From: Streptomyces endocoffeicus
Lineage (GTDB): Bacteria > Actinomycetota > Actinomycetes > Streptomycetales > Streptomycetaceae
Reading direction: 5' to 3'
DNA length: 64,000 nt
NCBI RefSeq assembly: GCF_016741935.1
Contig: NZ_JAERRG010000001.1
Coordinates: 434,001 to 498,000, forward strand
A program made the translations under genes and the position numbers. Shown here one piece after another: positions 36,207-45,473 of the stretch. The notes beneath the pieces are model-generated. The model was given only the letters and a program-made list of their open reading frames with translations, made no database searches and had not been told where the DNA came from. Positions within the stretch are counted from its first letter, which is position 1; each line of letters opens with the position of its first letter.

Positions 36207-38311
36207 CCGCGTCTCAGCATGCGCGGCGGGGCCGCTACCGGCTCGGCGTCGACGTCGGCGGAACATTCACCGACATCGTCCTCACCCACGCGGAGAACGG
36301 CACCGTGCACACCGCCAAGGTGCCCTCCGACGCGGCCAGGCCCGCCTCGGCCGTGGCGGAGGGCGTCGCCGGTGCGCTGGCACGGCACGGGGTGTCCCCG
36401 GGCGAGGTGGAGCACTTCGCGCACGGCCAGACGTTCGCCCTCAACACCGTGCTGCAGCGTGCCGGAGCCCGCACCGGACTGCTCGTGACCCGGGGTTTTC
36501 CCGATCTGCTGGAGATCGGCCGACTGCGGCTGCGCGACCCCATCGACTTCTTCGCCGCCGCACGCCGTCCGCTCGTCGACCGTGCGGACGTCCGGGAGGT
36601 GGACGAGCGGCTCCGCGCGGACGGCGGTGTGGAACGCCCGCTGGACGAGGCCGGGCTGCTGGCCGCCGCCGGCGCGCTGGTGGCGGACGGCGTCGAGGCG
36701 CTCGCGGTGTCCTTTCTGCACGCCCACGCCCATCCCGAGCACGAGCGGCGCGCCGTGGAGCTGCTCCGCGCCGCGCACCCCGGGGTGGTGGTCGTGGGCG
36801 CGGCCGGACTGTGGCCGGAGGAGAGGGAGTACGAGCGCACGACCGTCGCCGTGCTGGCCGCCCATGTGGCCGGGCTGCTCGGCGACTACCTCGCTGAACT
36901 GTCGGACCGGCTGCGGGCGCTGGGGCTGCGCTGCCCGCTGTACATCGCCAAGTCCAACGGCGGTGTGATGTCGCTGGACACCGGGTCCGCCGAGGTCCTG
37001 CGTGCCGCCGTCGAAACGCTGTTCTCCGGTCCCGCGGCGGGTGTCGCCGGGGCGATCCGGCTGGCGGGCGCCGCGGGGGTCGACCGGCTCATCACGATGG
37101 ACATGGGGGGCACGAGCGTCGATGTGGCCCTCGTCGAGGACGACATCCCGTACTCCACCGACAGCGCGCTCGGGGACTTCCCGCTGATCATCCCCTCGGT
37201 GGAGATCTCCTCCATCGGGGCGGGCGGCGGCTCGCTCGTCCGGGTCGACTCCTCGGGGGTGCTCAAGGTGGGCCCGCGCAGCGCGGGCGCCGTGCCCGGA
37301 CCCGCCGCGTACGGGCGTGGCGGTACGGATCCCACGCTCACGGACGCGTATGTGATCTGCGGCTTCATCGATCCGGAAGGCTTCGCGGGCGGTGCCGTGA
37401 CCATCGACCCGGCGGCCGCGCACGCGAGCCTGCGTCCCCTGGCCCGGCGGCTCGGTCTGACGGTGGAACAGGCCGCGGCCGCCACGATCGATGTGGCGAC
37501 CGCCATGATGCACGCCCAGCTCGTCCCGCTGCTCGCCCGCCGCGGCCTGGACGCGACGGGCTCCCATCTCGTCGCCTTCGGCGGCGCGGGGCCCGTACAC
37601 GCCGCGCTGCTCGCCCGCTCGCTGAACATCCGGCGGGTGCTGGTCCCCTGGTCGCCGGGCACGCTCTGCGCCTTCGGCGCACTCGCCACGGGCTTGCGCC
37701 AGGATGTGGTGGCGTCCATCGGCGAGACGACGGCGACACTGGACGACGCCCGTCTGGAACGGGTCTGGAAGGACCTCGCCGAGCAGGCGCACGCCTGGTA
37801 CGCGCGGCAGCACACGGCGCCGTACCAGCGGCCCGAACTGCGCCGCTGGGCCGATGTGCAGCTGGTGGGCCAGTCGTTCACGCTCCCCGTGGTCCTGCCG
37901 GATGACCGGCCGCCGACGGTCGAGGCCTTGCGTTCGCTCTTCGCCGAGGCCTACCGGGCCGCCTACGGAGTGGACGCCTCGGGCGGCGAACTGGACGTCC
38001 GCAACCTCCGGGTGACCCTGACCGCCCCCGGGGATCCGCGGCTTCCGGCGGTGGCGGCGGGCGAGGCGCGGACGCCGCGCGAGCACACCGTCCACGAGTC
38101 CGGTGAGCGTCGCCGCGCGCTGCGACTGCGCCGGGCCGAGCTGCCGGTGGCCGCGACGGTCCACGGTCCCCTGGTCGTCTCGGCCCCCGACACCACCGTC
38201 TTCGTGCCGACAGGAGCGGCGGTCCGCGCGGACGCCCTGGGAAATCTGCTGATCGACATGGCCCCGGACATCCATCACGACGACGTAACCGAGGACAGGA
38301 GGGGATCGTGA
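36203..38311 (+). CDS. hyuA: Hydantoinase/oxoprolinase subunit A (HyuA-type)
   Basis: 702 residues from GTG 36203, GTGA-coupled to the permease, with GGAAGGAG upstream. N-terminal actin-like ATPase fold (LGVDVGGTFTDIVLTHAENG), central MDMGGTSVDVALVEDD with the metal Asp, GGGSLVRVDSSG, and GPAAYGRGGTDPTLTDA. C-terminal domain (about 520-690) as in N-methylhydantoinase A and acetone carboxylase beta. With HyuB it would open a lactam or cyclic imide using ATP. The family cannot be split further by eye. Confidence 0.92.
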   Translation: MTASQHARRGRYRLGVDVGGTFTDIVLTHAENGTVHTAKVPSDAARPASAVAEGVAGALARHGVSPGEVEHFAHGQTFALNTVLQRAGARTGLLVTRGFPDLLEIGRLRLRDPIDFFAAARRPLVDRADVREVDERLRADGGVERPLDEAGLLAAAGALVADGVEALAVSFLHAHAHPEHERRAVELLRAAHPGVVVVGAAGLWPEEREYERTTVAVLAAHVAGLLGDYLAELSDRLRALGLRCPLYIAKSNGGVMSLDTGSAEVLRAAVETLFSGPAAGVAGAIRLAGAAGVDRLITMDMGGTSVDVALVEDDIPYSTDSALGDFPLIIPSVEISSIGAGGGSLVRVDSSGVLKVGPRSAGAVPGPAAYGRGGTDPTLTDAYVICGFIDPEGFAGGAVTIDPAAAHASLRPLARRLGLTVEQAAAATIDVATAMMHAQLVPLLARRGLDATGSHLVAFGGAGPVHAALLARSLNIRRVLVPWSPGTLCAFGALATGLRQDVVASIGETTATLDDARLERVWKDLAEQAHAWYARQHTAPYQRPELRRWADVQLVGQSFTLPVVLPDDRPPTVEALRSLFAEAYRAAYGVDASGGELDVRNLRVTLTAPGDPRLPAVAAGEARTPREHTVHESGERRRALRLRRAELPVAATVHGPLVVSAPDTTVFVPTGAAVRADALGNLLIDMAPDIHHDDVTEDRRGS

Positions 38312-40278
38312 TGCGTGGCTCCCCCGTGACACGGGAAATCCTCTCCCACCGGCTGACCGCCGTGGTCGAGGAGATGGCCGAGACCATCCGGCGGACCAGT
38401 TTCAGTGTGTTCGTCAAGCAGACCGCCGACTTCGGAACGTGCCTGGTGACCCCCGGAGGTGAGGTCTTCGCCGCGCCCCGGGCCATCTCGGGCAACCTGA
38501 TGATCGGGATCCCCGCGCGCACCGCCATCGAGTCGCTCGGGCCCTACCGCCCCGGCGACGTCGGCATCAGCAACGATCCCGATGCCACGGGCGGGCTGGT
38601 CACCCATCTGCCCGACATCTGGCTGTGGGCGCCGCTCTACGCGGGCGGGCGGATCATCGCGTTCGCCTTCAGCTTCGTCCACTCCTCCGACATCGGCGGC
38701 GACGTACCGGGCTCCATCTCCTGGGCACACACCGACCGCTGCCAGGAAGGGCTGCTGATCCCGCCCGCCAGGCTCCGCGAGGCGGGCCGGACCAATGAGG
38801 CGCTGCTGCGCACGATCCTGTCCAACACCCGTGTTCCGGAGCAGAACCGCGGTGACATCGAGGCACAGCTGACCGGGCTCGCCGCGGCTCAGCGCCGTAT
38901 CGACGAGATCGTCACCCATTACGGCGCCGAGGCGCTCGGGGACGCGATCGAGGACCTGCTGGACGAGGCGGCCGAACGAGCGGCCCGGCTCGTCGATCGG
39001 CTGCGCGACGGCAGCTACCGCTTCGTGGACTACGTCGAGGGGCTGGAGGAGGACGACGTGACAACGGTGCCGCCCACCCGGCTGAGCCTGGAACTGACGG
39101 TGTCCGGGGGTTCCACCAAACTGTCCTTCGCCGGTACCTCCCCCCAGGTGGCGGAGGCGATCAATCTGCCCACCGGCGGCGAACCCGGTCACTACATGCT
39201 GGTGTTCGCCCTGGTGAACTACTTCTGCTCGCTCGACCCCGGGATCCCGTACAACTCGGGGCTGGTGCGCGGTATCACCGCCGAGCTGCCGCCGGGTTCC
39301 ATCGTCAACCCCGGGCCCGGGGCCACCTGCGGAGTTCGGGCCGCCGTCTTCTTCCGGATCATGGACTGTGTGCTGGGCTGCCTCGCCCAGGCGGCTCCCG
39401 AGTCCGCGTTCGCCACCTCCTCCGGCGCGGTGGCCATCGCGACCGTCGCCCATGCCGACCCCGTGACCGGGCAGCGCCATGTCTCCGTCGGCCAGCCGCT
39501 GACCGGTGGTTCGGGGGGCCGTCCGGCCCGGGACGGGCTCAACGGGACGAGCTTCACCGGCGGGTGGCTGCGCAACGTCCCCAACGAACTGCTGGAGCGG
39601 GACGCGCCGGTCCTCGTCGAGGAGTACCGCTACCGCCCGGACTCCGGTGGCACGGGCCGCAGGCCCGGTGGCGCGGGCATCGTGCTGCGGCTGCGTGCCC
39701 TCGCCGACGAGGTCACCCTCGCCGTACGGGGCATGGAGCGGCTGCTCTTCCAGCCGTGGGGGGTAAACGGCGGACGGCCCGGAACACCGGGGCGGGCCGT
39801 GCTCAACCCGGGGGCGCCGGGCGAGCGGGAGCTCGGCCGGATCAACGTCGTCACGCTGGCCGCCGGTGATGTGCTGCTCATCGAGACCGCCGGTGGCGGC
39901 GGCCTCGGCGACCCGGCCGACCGCGCCCCGGACGAGGTGGCCGCCGACGCGGCCCGGGGACTGATCGGCGCGCAGCAGGCGCTGCGCGCCTACGGCGTGG
40001 TTCTGCGGGACGGCGCCGTCGACGCGGCGGCCACCGAACGCGGCCGGGCGGCGCTGCCAGGGCGCGCGGCGCCGTTCGACCTGGGGGCGGCGCGCCGGGC
40101 GTACGACGAGCGGTGGCCGCAAGCCGTACAGGAGCAGCTGATCGCGGCCGTCGGACGGCTGCCCCGGGCGCGGCGCCCCGGGGCCTACCGCGCCGCCTAT
40201 CTCGCGGCACAGGCACGAGCCGGAGCCGGTCCCGTCACCGCGGAGCTGGTCAGGGACGTCATCGAGGAACAGGGCTGA
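38308..40278 (+). CDS. hyuB: Hydantoinase/oxoprolinase subunit B (HyuB-type)
   Basis: 656 residues (GTG 38308; ATG 38311 equally possible). HyuB hallmarks: REILSHRLTAVVEEMAETI, SGNLMIGIPARTAIES, the DPDATGGLVTHLPDIWL metal region, PGSIVNPGPGATCGVRAAV, and the C-terminal VNGGRPGTPGRA and AGGGGLGDP blocks. Longer than the usual 520-590 residues because of a C-terminal extension of about 100 residues (after residue 560) rich in Ala and Arg. Coupled to HyuA by 4 bp. Confidence 0.92.
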   Translation: MMRGSPVTREILSHRLTAVVEEMAETIRRTSFSVFVKQTADFGTCLVTPGGEVFAAPRAISGNLMIGIPARTAIESLGPYRPGDVGISNDPDATGGLVTHLPDIWLWAPLYAGGRIIAFAFSFVHSSDIGGDVPGSISWAHTDRCQEGLLIPPARLREAGRTNEALLRTILSNTRVPEQNRGDIEAQLTGLAAAQRRIDEIVTHYGAEALGDAIEDLLDEAAERAARLVDRLRDGSYRFVDYVEGLEEDDVTTVPPTRLSLELTVSGGSTKLSFAGTSPQVAEAINLPTGGEPGHYMLVFALVNYFCSLDPGIPYNSGLVRGITAELPPGSIVNPGPGATCGVRAAVFFRIMDCVLGCLAQAAPESAFATSSGAVAIATVAHADPVTGQRHVSVGQPLTGGSGGRPARDGLNGTSFTGGWLRNVPNELLERDAPVLVEEYRYRPDSGGTGRRPGGAGIVLRLRALADEVTLAVRGMERLLFQPWGVNGGRPGTPGRAVLNPGAPGERELGRINVVTLAAGDVLLIETAGGGGLGDPADRAPDEVAADAARGLIGAQQALRAYGVVLRDGAVDAAATERGRAALPGRAAPFDLGAARRAYDERWPQAVQEQLIAAVGRLPRARRPGAYRAAYLAAQARAGAGPVTAELVRDVIEEQG

Positions 40279-40287
40279 GACACGACC

Positions 40288-41220
40288 ATGACGACGACAC
40301 CACTGCGATTCGGGCTGATGACCTACGAGGCCGCACCCTGGCCGGAGCTGACGGCACGGTGGCGCGCCTTCGAGGAACAGGGCTTCGACAGCCTGTGGGC
40401 CGGCGACCACGTGTGGAGTTCCATCGACGGCTCCGGCGCCACCTCCCGGCCCCGGTTCGACGCCTGGCAGCTCGCCGCGGGCATGGTCGCGGCGACCGAG
40501 CGCATCACCGTGGGGACGCTGGTCAGCGCCTTTCCACTGCGCAACCCCGCGGTGCTCGCCAAGCAGACCATCACGCTCGACCACATGTCGGACGGCCGTT
40601 TCGTCCCCGGCATCGGCGCCGGGGGCAATCCGAAGGACCATGCCGTGGCGGGCGTGGAGACATGGCCGTCCGCCGAGCGCGCGGCACGCTTCGACGAGTA
40701 CAGCGCGGTCGTCGGCGGGCTTCTGCGGCAGGACCACTTCGACTTCTCCGGCAGCCATTACCACGTCGAGGGAGCCGTGCGCGCCCCCGCACCGGTCGCG
40801 GTGCCCCACCCACCGCTGCTGATCGCCGCGCATGTCGAGTCGACCATCCGGATCGCGGCGCGGGACGCCGACATCTGGAGCACGTACGGCACGCTCTTCT
40901 CCCAGCTGCGCCGGGGCGTGAAGCTGAGCGAGGCGGAGAGTCTGCGGCTCACCCGGGACCGCGGGCGGCTCCTGGACGAACACGCGGAGCGGTTCGGCCG
41001 TGACCCGGCGAGCATCCGGAAGTCGTTCATGGCCGGGTTCACCGAGGACGCGCCCTTCGAATCGGCCGAACGGTTCACCGACTTCGTCGGCCGGTTCAGC
41101 GAGATCGGCATCACCGAGTTCATGTTCCCGTATCCACTCCAGGGACCGCACAAGGAGGGCGTCTTCGAGGAGGTCGTCGCCGAGGTGCTGCCGAAGCTGC
41201 GGACGGAGGGGGTCCGATGA
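40288..41220 (+). CDS. LLM-class flavin-dependent oxidoreductase
   Basis: 310 residues, bacterial-luciferase-like TIM barrel: FGLMTYEAAPWPELTARWRAFEEQGFDSLW at the start, VGTLVSAFPLRNPAVLAKQ, LDHMSDGRFVPGIGAGG. These use FMNH2 or F420. Standing between HyuB and an amidohydrolase it could oxidatively open a ring, in the way the LLM enzyme RutA acts on uracil; that is inference. Nine bp after hyuB and coupled to the next gene. Confidence 0.88.
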   Translation: MTTTPLRFGLMTYEAAPWPELTARWRAFEEQGFDSLWAGDHVWSSIDGSGATSRPRFDAWQLAAGMVAATERITVGTLVSAFPLRNPAVLAKQTITLDHMSDGRFVPGIGAGGNPKDHAVAGVETWPSAERAARFDEYSAVVGGLLRQDHFDFSGSHYHVEGAVRAPAPVAVPHPPLLIAAHVESTIRIAARDADIWSTYGTLFSQLRRGVKLSEAESLRLTRDRGRLLDEHAERFGRDPASIRKSFMAGFTEDAPFESAERFTDFVGRFSEIGITEFMFPYPLQGPHKEGVFEEVVAEVLPKLRTEGVR

Positions 41221-42449
41221 GGGGCCTGTTCGAGGAGGAGACCGCCGCGCTCGCCGGTGACCTGGTCGCGCTGCGGCGGTCGCTGCACACCGCCCCCGAG
41301 GTGGGCCTGCACCTGCCCGGCACCCAGGCGCTGGTGCTGGACGCGCTCGACGGGACAGGGCTGAGCGTGCGGACGGGTGAGAACCTCAGCTCGGTGGTCG
41401 CGGTGCTGGACGGCGCTGGACCGGGGCCGACGGTACTGCTGCGCGGCGACATGGACGCGCTTCCCGTGCGGGAGCGCACCGGACTGCCCTTCGCCGCCGA
41501 GGGCGAGGCGATGCACGCCTGCGGCCACGATCTGCACACCGCGGCTCTGGTCGGCGCGGTGCGGCTGCTGCTGGCACGCCGGGAGGAGATCTCGGGCAGC
41601 GTGGTCTTCATGTTCCAGCCCGGGGAGGAGGGGTACGACGGGGCCGGGCTGATGCTCGACGAGGGATTGCTCGACGCCACGCCCCGGCCGCCGGACGCGG
41701 CGTACGCGTTGCATGTCGTCGCCGATCTGCCCGCGGGCCGCTGCTACACCCGGCCCGGCCCGATCATGGCCTCCTACGGCGTGCTGGAGGTGACGGTCAC
41801 CGGGCGGGGCGGACACGGCGGGCGGCCGCATGAGGCGCTCGATCCGATACCGGTCGCCGCCGAGGCCGCCACCGCGCTGCAGACGTATGTGACCCGCCGC
41901 TTCGACGCGTTCGAGCCGGTGGTGGTGACCGTCGGCGAGTTCCACGCCGGCTCCGCGCCCAATGTGATCCCCGAGCATGCCGTCTTCCGCGCGGGGGTGC
42001 GGTCGTTCTCCGACCCGGTCACCGAGCGGCTGGCCGCCGAGCTGCCGGCACTGGTCGAAGGGATCGCCGCCGCCCACGGGGCACGGGCCGAGGCCACTTT
42101 CGAAACCGTGCTGCCCGCCACGGTCAACTCCTACGAGCACGCGGCCCTGTTCGCCGAGACGGCCCGGAAGCTGTTCGGCGACGGCCGCTTCGAGGAACTG
42201 GCCCGGCCGCGGATCGGCTCGGAGGACTTCTCGCATGTCCTGCGCCGGGTTCCGGGGGCGTACGGCTATCTCGGGGCGGCTCCCGCGGATGCCCTCGGGC
42301 ACCCGTCCGGCAACCACTCCCCCACCGCGGTGTTCGACGACTCGGTGATTCCGGACGCCGCCCGGCTGCTGGCGGCACTCGCCTGGCAGCACGTCGGCCC
42401 GTCACCGGCGCCGCCCTCGACGAACCGAACAGGAGACGCACGTGACTGA
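41217..42449 (+). CDS. M20 family amidohydrolase (N-acyl-amino-acid amidohydrolase/hippurate hydrolase-like)
   Basis: 410 residues. Metal-binding motifs HACGHDLHTAALVGA and PGEEGYDGA, LHVVADLPAGR, and the dimerisation domain with GHGGRPHEALDPI. Hydrolyses N-carbamoyl, N-acyl or N-substituted amino acids. It would cleave the open-chain product of HyuAB or the LLM enzyme. Start overlaps the LLM stop by 4 bp. Confidence 0.92.
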   Translation: MRGLFEEETAALAGDLVALRRSLHTAPEVGLHLPGTQALVLDALDGTGLSVRTGENLSSVVAVLDGAGPGPTVLLRGDMDALPVRERTGLPFAAEGEAMHACGHDLHTAALVGAVRLLLARREEISGSVVFMFQPGEEGYDGAGLMLDEGLLDATPRPPDAAYALHVVADLPAGRCYTRPGPIMASYGVLEVTVTGRGGHGGRPHEALDPIPVAAEAATALQTYVTRRFDAFEPVVVTVGEFHAGSAPNVIPEHAVFRAGVRSFSDPVTERLAAELPALVEGIAAAHGARAEATFETVLPATVNSYEHAALFAETARKLFGDGRFEELARPRIGSEDFSHVLRRVPGAYGYLGAAPADALGHPSGNHSPTAVFDDSVIPDAARLLAALAWQHVGPSPAPPSTNRTGDARD

Positions 42450-44277
42450 CCCGGGATCGACCGGCCACTCCACCGTCACCGCCCCGGCGGACGACGTCCC
42501 CGGCGCCGACGGCACCCGGCCGCGCCGGGGCGCCGATGTCCTCGTCGACGCGCTGGTCGCCGGTGGCGTCGACACGCTCTTCGGCGTTCCGGGCGACACC
42601 GGCGTGGCGTTCTACGACGCCCTTTACCACCGCGCCGAGGACGTCCGGCACGTTCTCGCCCGCGATGAGCGCCACGCCGGCGCCATGGCCGACGCCTATG
42701 CCCGGAGCGGCAACCGGGTCGGTGCCGTCGAGGTCTCCAGCGGCGGTGGCACCACCTATGTCGTGGGCGGGCTCGGCGACGCGTACGCCTCGGGCGTACC
42801 CGTCCTGCTGCTGACCTCCGACATCCACACGCGAAGCCGCGGCACCGGGGCGCTCACCGAGATCGACCAGACCGCCCTGTTCTCCGCCGTGACCAAGTGG
42901 ACCCGGGTCGCCGAGAGCGCCGCGGAGATCCCATCGCTGCTGCACGAGGCGCTGCACACCGCCGTGTCGGGGCGCCCGGCCCCGGTGGCGCTGATCATCC
43001 CGGAGAACGTGCTCGACGAACCCGCCGAGGGCATCACCGCGGTCCCCGGTGTGCCCACACTGCCCGCCGTCCGTGCCACGGCGGAGCCGAGCGCCGTGAC
43101 GCGGGCCGCGGATGTGCTCTCCCGCGCCGGACGCCCCACCCTTCTCGTAGGCTCCGGCGTGCATGTCTCGGAGGCCTGGGACGTCCTGGCGGAACTGGCC
43201 GACGCACTCGGCGCGGCCGTGGCCACGACCATCCATGGCAAGGGCGCCCTGCCCGACAGCTCCGACTGGTCACTCGGGGTGGTCGGCAACAACGGAGGAC
43301 AGCCCGGCGCCAACGCCGCCGTACGCGACGCCGATGCCGTACTCCTCGTGGGCACACGGGCGAACGCCACCGACACCAACAGCTGGACCGGACCCAGCCG
43401 CGATCCCCATGGCGGGGCCGCCGTCATCCAGATCGACATCGACGCCGACCGTGCCGGGCGCAACTTCCCGGATGCGATCCGGCTCGTGGGCGACGCCGCC
43501 ACCGTGCTCGGCCGACTCCTGGCGCACATCACCCCGGTGGGCGCCGATGTCCGCGCCGAGCGCCGCGCACGGGTCGCTGCCGCCCGCGCACAGGCGGCCG
43601 ACTCCCTCACCGGGGCGCCCGTCACCGCCACCGCCACCGCCACCGCCACCGCCACCGCCACCGCCACCGACGGCCAGGTGCCCCCCGCCGATGTCGTACG
43701 CACCGTCAATTCGGTCCTCGGCGACGGCACTCTGGTCGTGGCCGACCCCGGCACCCCCACCCCCAACGTGGCCGCGTTCTGGCGGCAAACCCGGGCCGCG
43801 CGCAGCGTGCTGATCCCGCGCGGACACGGCCCGATGGGCTATGCCATCCCGGCCGCCGTCGGGGTGGCGATGGCCCACCCCGGCCGCGAGGTCGTCTCCT
43901 TCACCGCCGACGGCAGCTTCGCCATGGCCTGTGGCGAGCTGGAGACGGCCGTGCGGCTGCGACTGCCCATCGTGTACCTCCAGTTCACCAACCACAGCCT
44001 CGGCTGGATCAAGATGCTCCAGCATCTGTACACCGGACGGCGCTATTTCGGCGTCGATCCCGGCACCATCGACGCGGTCGGCGTGGCGCGGGCCTGCGGA
44101 ATGCGGGCCCACCGTGTCCGGTCGCTGCCCGATCTGACGCGGCGGCTGCGCTCCTTCCACGAGGACGGCGGTCCGCTCTACCTCGACATCGAGGTCCCGC
44201 ACCTGATCGACCACACTCCTCCGGTGCCCGCGTGGGACACCGGCCGGGCGGGCACCGGTGAACGACCGGTTTACTAG
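42442..44277 (+). CDS. Thiamine diphosphate-dependent enzyme (acetolactate synthase/decarboxylase-like)
   Basis: 611 residues from GTG 42442, with GGAGA in front; 8-bp overlap with the amidohydrolase. Pyrimidine domain GVDTLFGVPGDTG with the activating Glu at about 76 (LARDERHAG). The usual GPG motif is changed to SSGGGTTYVVGG. The PP domain carries TADGSFAMACGELETAVRL and NHSLGWIKM. Residues 395-409 are a (Thr-Ala) tract from seven GCCACC units (43627-43668) between the central and PP domains. Probably decarboxylates or ligates the 2-oxo acid end product of this pathway. Confidence 0.88.
   Translation: MTDPGSTGHSTVTAPADDVPGADGTRPRRGADVLVDALVAGGVDTLFGVPGDTGVAFYDALYHRAEDVRHVLARDERHAGAMADAYARSGNRVGAVEVSSGGGTTYVVGGLGDAYASGVPVLLLTSDIHTRSRGTGALTEIDQTALFSAVTKWTRVAESAAEIPSLLHEALHTAVSGRPAPVALIIPENVLDEPAEGITAVPGVPTLPAVRATAEPSAVTRAADVLSRAGRPTLLVGSGVHVSEAWDVLAELADALGAAVATTIHGKGALPDSSDWSLGVVGNNGGQPGANAAVRDADAVLLVGTRANATDTNSWTGPSRDPHGGAAVIQIDIDADRAGRNFPDAIRLVGDAATVLGRLLAHITPVGADVRAERRARVAAARAQAADSLTGAPVTATATATATATATATDGQVPPADVVRTVNSVLGDGTLVVADPGTPTPNVAAFWRQTRAARSVLIPRGHGPMGYAIPAAVGVAMAHPGREVVSFTADGSFAMACGELETAVRLRLPIVYLQFTNHSLGWIKMLQHLYTGRRYFGVDPGTIDAVGVARACGMRAHRVRSLPDLTRRLRSFHEDGGPLYLDIEVPHLIDHTPPVPAWDTGRAGTGERPVY
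43627..43668. repeat. (GCCACC)7 hexanucleotide tract in the ThDP gene
   Basis: Seven perfect in-frame copies of GCCACC coding Ala-Thr, in the linker before the PP domain. Length can vary by whole codons without breaking the frame. Confidence 0.9.
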
Positions 44278-44320
44278 AGCCGTCGCACACCAGTCCCCAG
44301 GCGATGAGGAACACGATCGG

Positions 44321-45034
44321 ATGACCCAGACGCCAGCACAGTCGGAACCTGTGGAGCGCGCCCCCGCCGAGGGCCCCACACGGAACGCCGACCCTAGCCC
44401 CCGTCCACGTACCCGGCGCTCGGAGGAGGTGTACTGGACGCTGCGCCGGGAGATCACCGCCGGTGTGCTGCGGCCCAATGCCGCGCTGGTCGAGGACGAG
44501 ATCGCCACCCGGCTGGGCGTCTCCCGTACACCGGTGCGCGAGAGCATGCAGCGCCTGGAGGCGGACGGGCTCATCGTCTCCCATCGACGGCGCTGGATCG
44601 TGCACGAGCACACTCAGGACGAGATCGTCCAGCTGTACGGGGTCCGGTGCGGACTCGAAAGCCACGCCGCCCGTCTGGCCTGCCGACACGCCACACCGGA
44701 ACAGCTCAAGGTAGTCGAAGGCTGGCGGCCGGGGATGACCGCCCACGACCCGGCGGTACTGAGCGACCGGGCCCGCGACAACGACAGTTTCCACGACGCG
44801 ATCAGCGCGGCATCGGGCAACCCCCGGCTGCTGGCGGCGATCCAGGCCAACCGTCTGTTCCACTTCAACACGCGGCTGGCGGCGCTCTACAGCCCCGATG
44901 AGCTCGCCCTGTCCTCCCGGCAGCACGGCGAGCTCATCACGGCGGTCTGCGCACGCGACACCGAACGGGCGGCCACGATCGCACGCGAACACGTCGAGTT
45001 CTCCCTGGAGCTGATTCTGCGGAAACTGTTCTGA
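44321..45034 (+). CDS. GntR-family transcriptional regulator (FCD/FadR subfamily)
   Basis: 237 residues from ATG 44321, with GAGGA 10 nt upstream. N-terminal winged helix (EVYWTLRREITAGVLRPNAALVEDEIATRLGVSRTPVRESMQRLE) and an all-helical FCD effector domain with conserved metal-ligand positions (DNDSFHDAI, HGELITAVCARD). Last gene of the ABC/Hyu operon; probably controls it in response to a pathway acid. Confidence 0.93.
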   Translation: MTQTPAQSEPVERAPAEGPTRNADPSPRPRTRRSEEVYWTLRREITAGVLRPNAALVEDEIATRLGVSRTPVRESMQRLEADGLIVSHRRRWIVHEHTQDEIVQLYGVRCGLESHAARLACRHATPEQLKVVEGWRPGMTAHDPAVLSDRARDNDSFHDAISAASGNPRLLAAIQANRLFHFNTRLAALYSPDELALSSRQHGELITAVCARDTERAATIAREHVEFSLELILRKLF

Positions 45035-45043
45035 CGGCAGGCG

Positions 45044-45107
45044 GGCATTCCGGCGCCGGTCCGGGATGCCGGCGCGCGTCAGCCGAACGTGGCGAGCTGA
45101 CGCGCGC
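45044..45107. terminator. Tandem hairpins ending the ABC/Hyu/GntR operon
   Basis: First hairpin: arms 45044-45053 and 45061-45070, 9 of 10 paired plus a wobble. Second: perfect 12-bp arms 45072-45083 and 45096-45107. Both lie just after the GntR stop. Confidence 0.8.
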
Positions 45108-45160
45108 TACAACCGTTTTCGTCGCACCGGGTGACGCCGGGCCGAGGCCGTAAAGGCTCA

Positions 45161-45189
45161 TTGACATTCTGAACGCTCACGCAGAGACT
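45161..45189 (+). promoter_or_regulatory. Promoter of the SsuD-like gene leader (leaderless architecture)
   Basis: TTGACA (45161-45166), 17-nt spacer, -10-like GAGACT (45184-45189). The ATG of the leader peptide begins 7 nt further on, so transcription would start at or next to the A of the ATG. Confidence 0.65.
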
Positions 45190-45196
45190 CGATCAC

Positions 45197-45268
45197 ATGC
45201 CTGAGGTCCTGCTCCTTACCAGCGAGCGCTGTGTTGACCTCGTTCGCGTGTCCAGCGCGCAGTGTTGA
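45197..45268 (+). CDS. Leader peptide (sulfur-responsive family), 23 aa
   Basis: Short ORF ATG 45197 to TGA 45266. It ends LTSERCVDLVRVSSAQC, matching the motif of three other leaders in this window: [VI]D followed by hydrophobic residues, AxC, then stop. Such Cys-containing leaders precede actinobacterial sulfur genes and are thought to sense cysteine through ribosome stalling. It lies 205 bp before the SsuD-like monooxygenase. The space holds small hairpins (for example 45304-45309 with 45319-45324) but no obvious strong terminator. Confidence 0.75.
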   Translation: MPEVLLLTSERCVDLVRVSSAQC

Positions 45269-45473
45269 TCCTTCGTCCGCTTCGGCACGCCGCCCCACTC
45301 CTCCGGAGCTGAAGCAACGCTCCGTTCACGGTCCGCCGCGTTCCCTTGACCAGCGAGGACCTTCACCTACGGCGGCGCCGAACTCGACCGGGCCACCGCG
45401 CTCCGGCCCCACCCTCCATGACCGGCCCGGCTTGTGTCGTGCGGACACCGGCCAAGCAGCGATCGGAACCATC

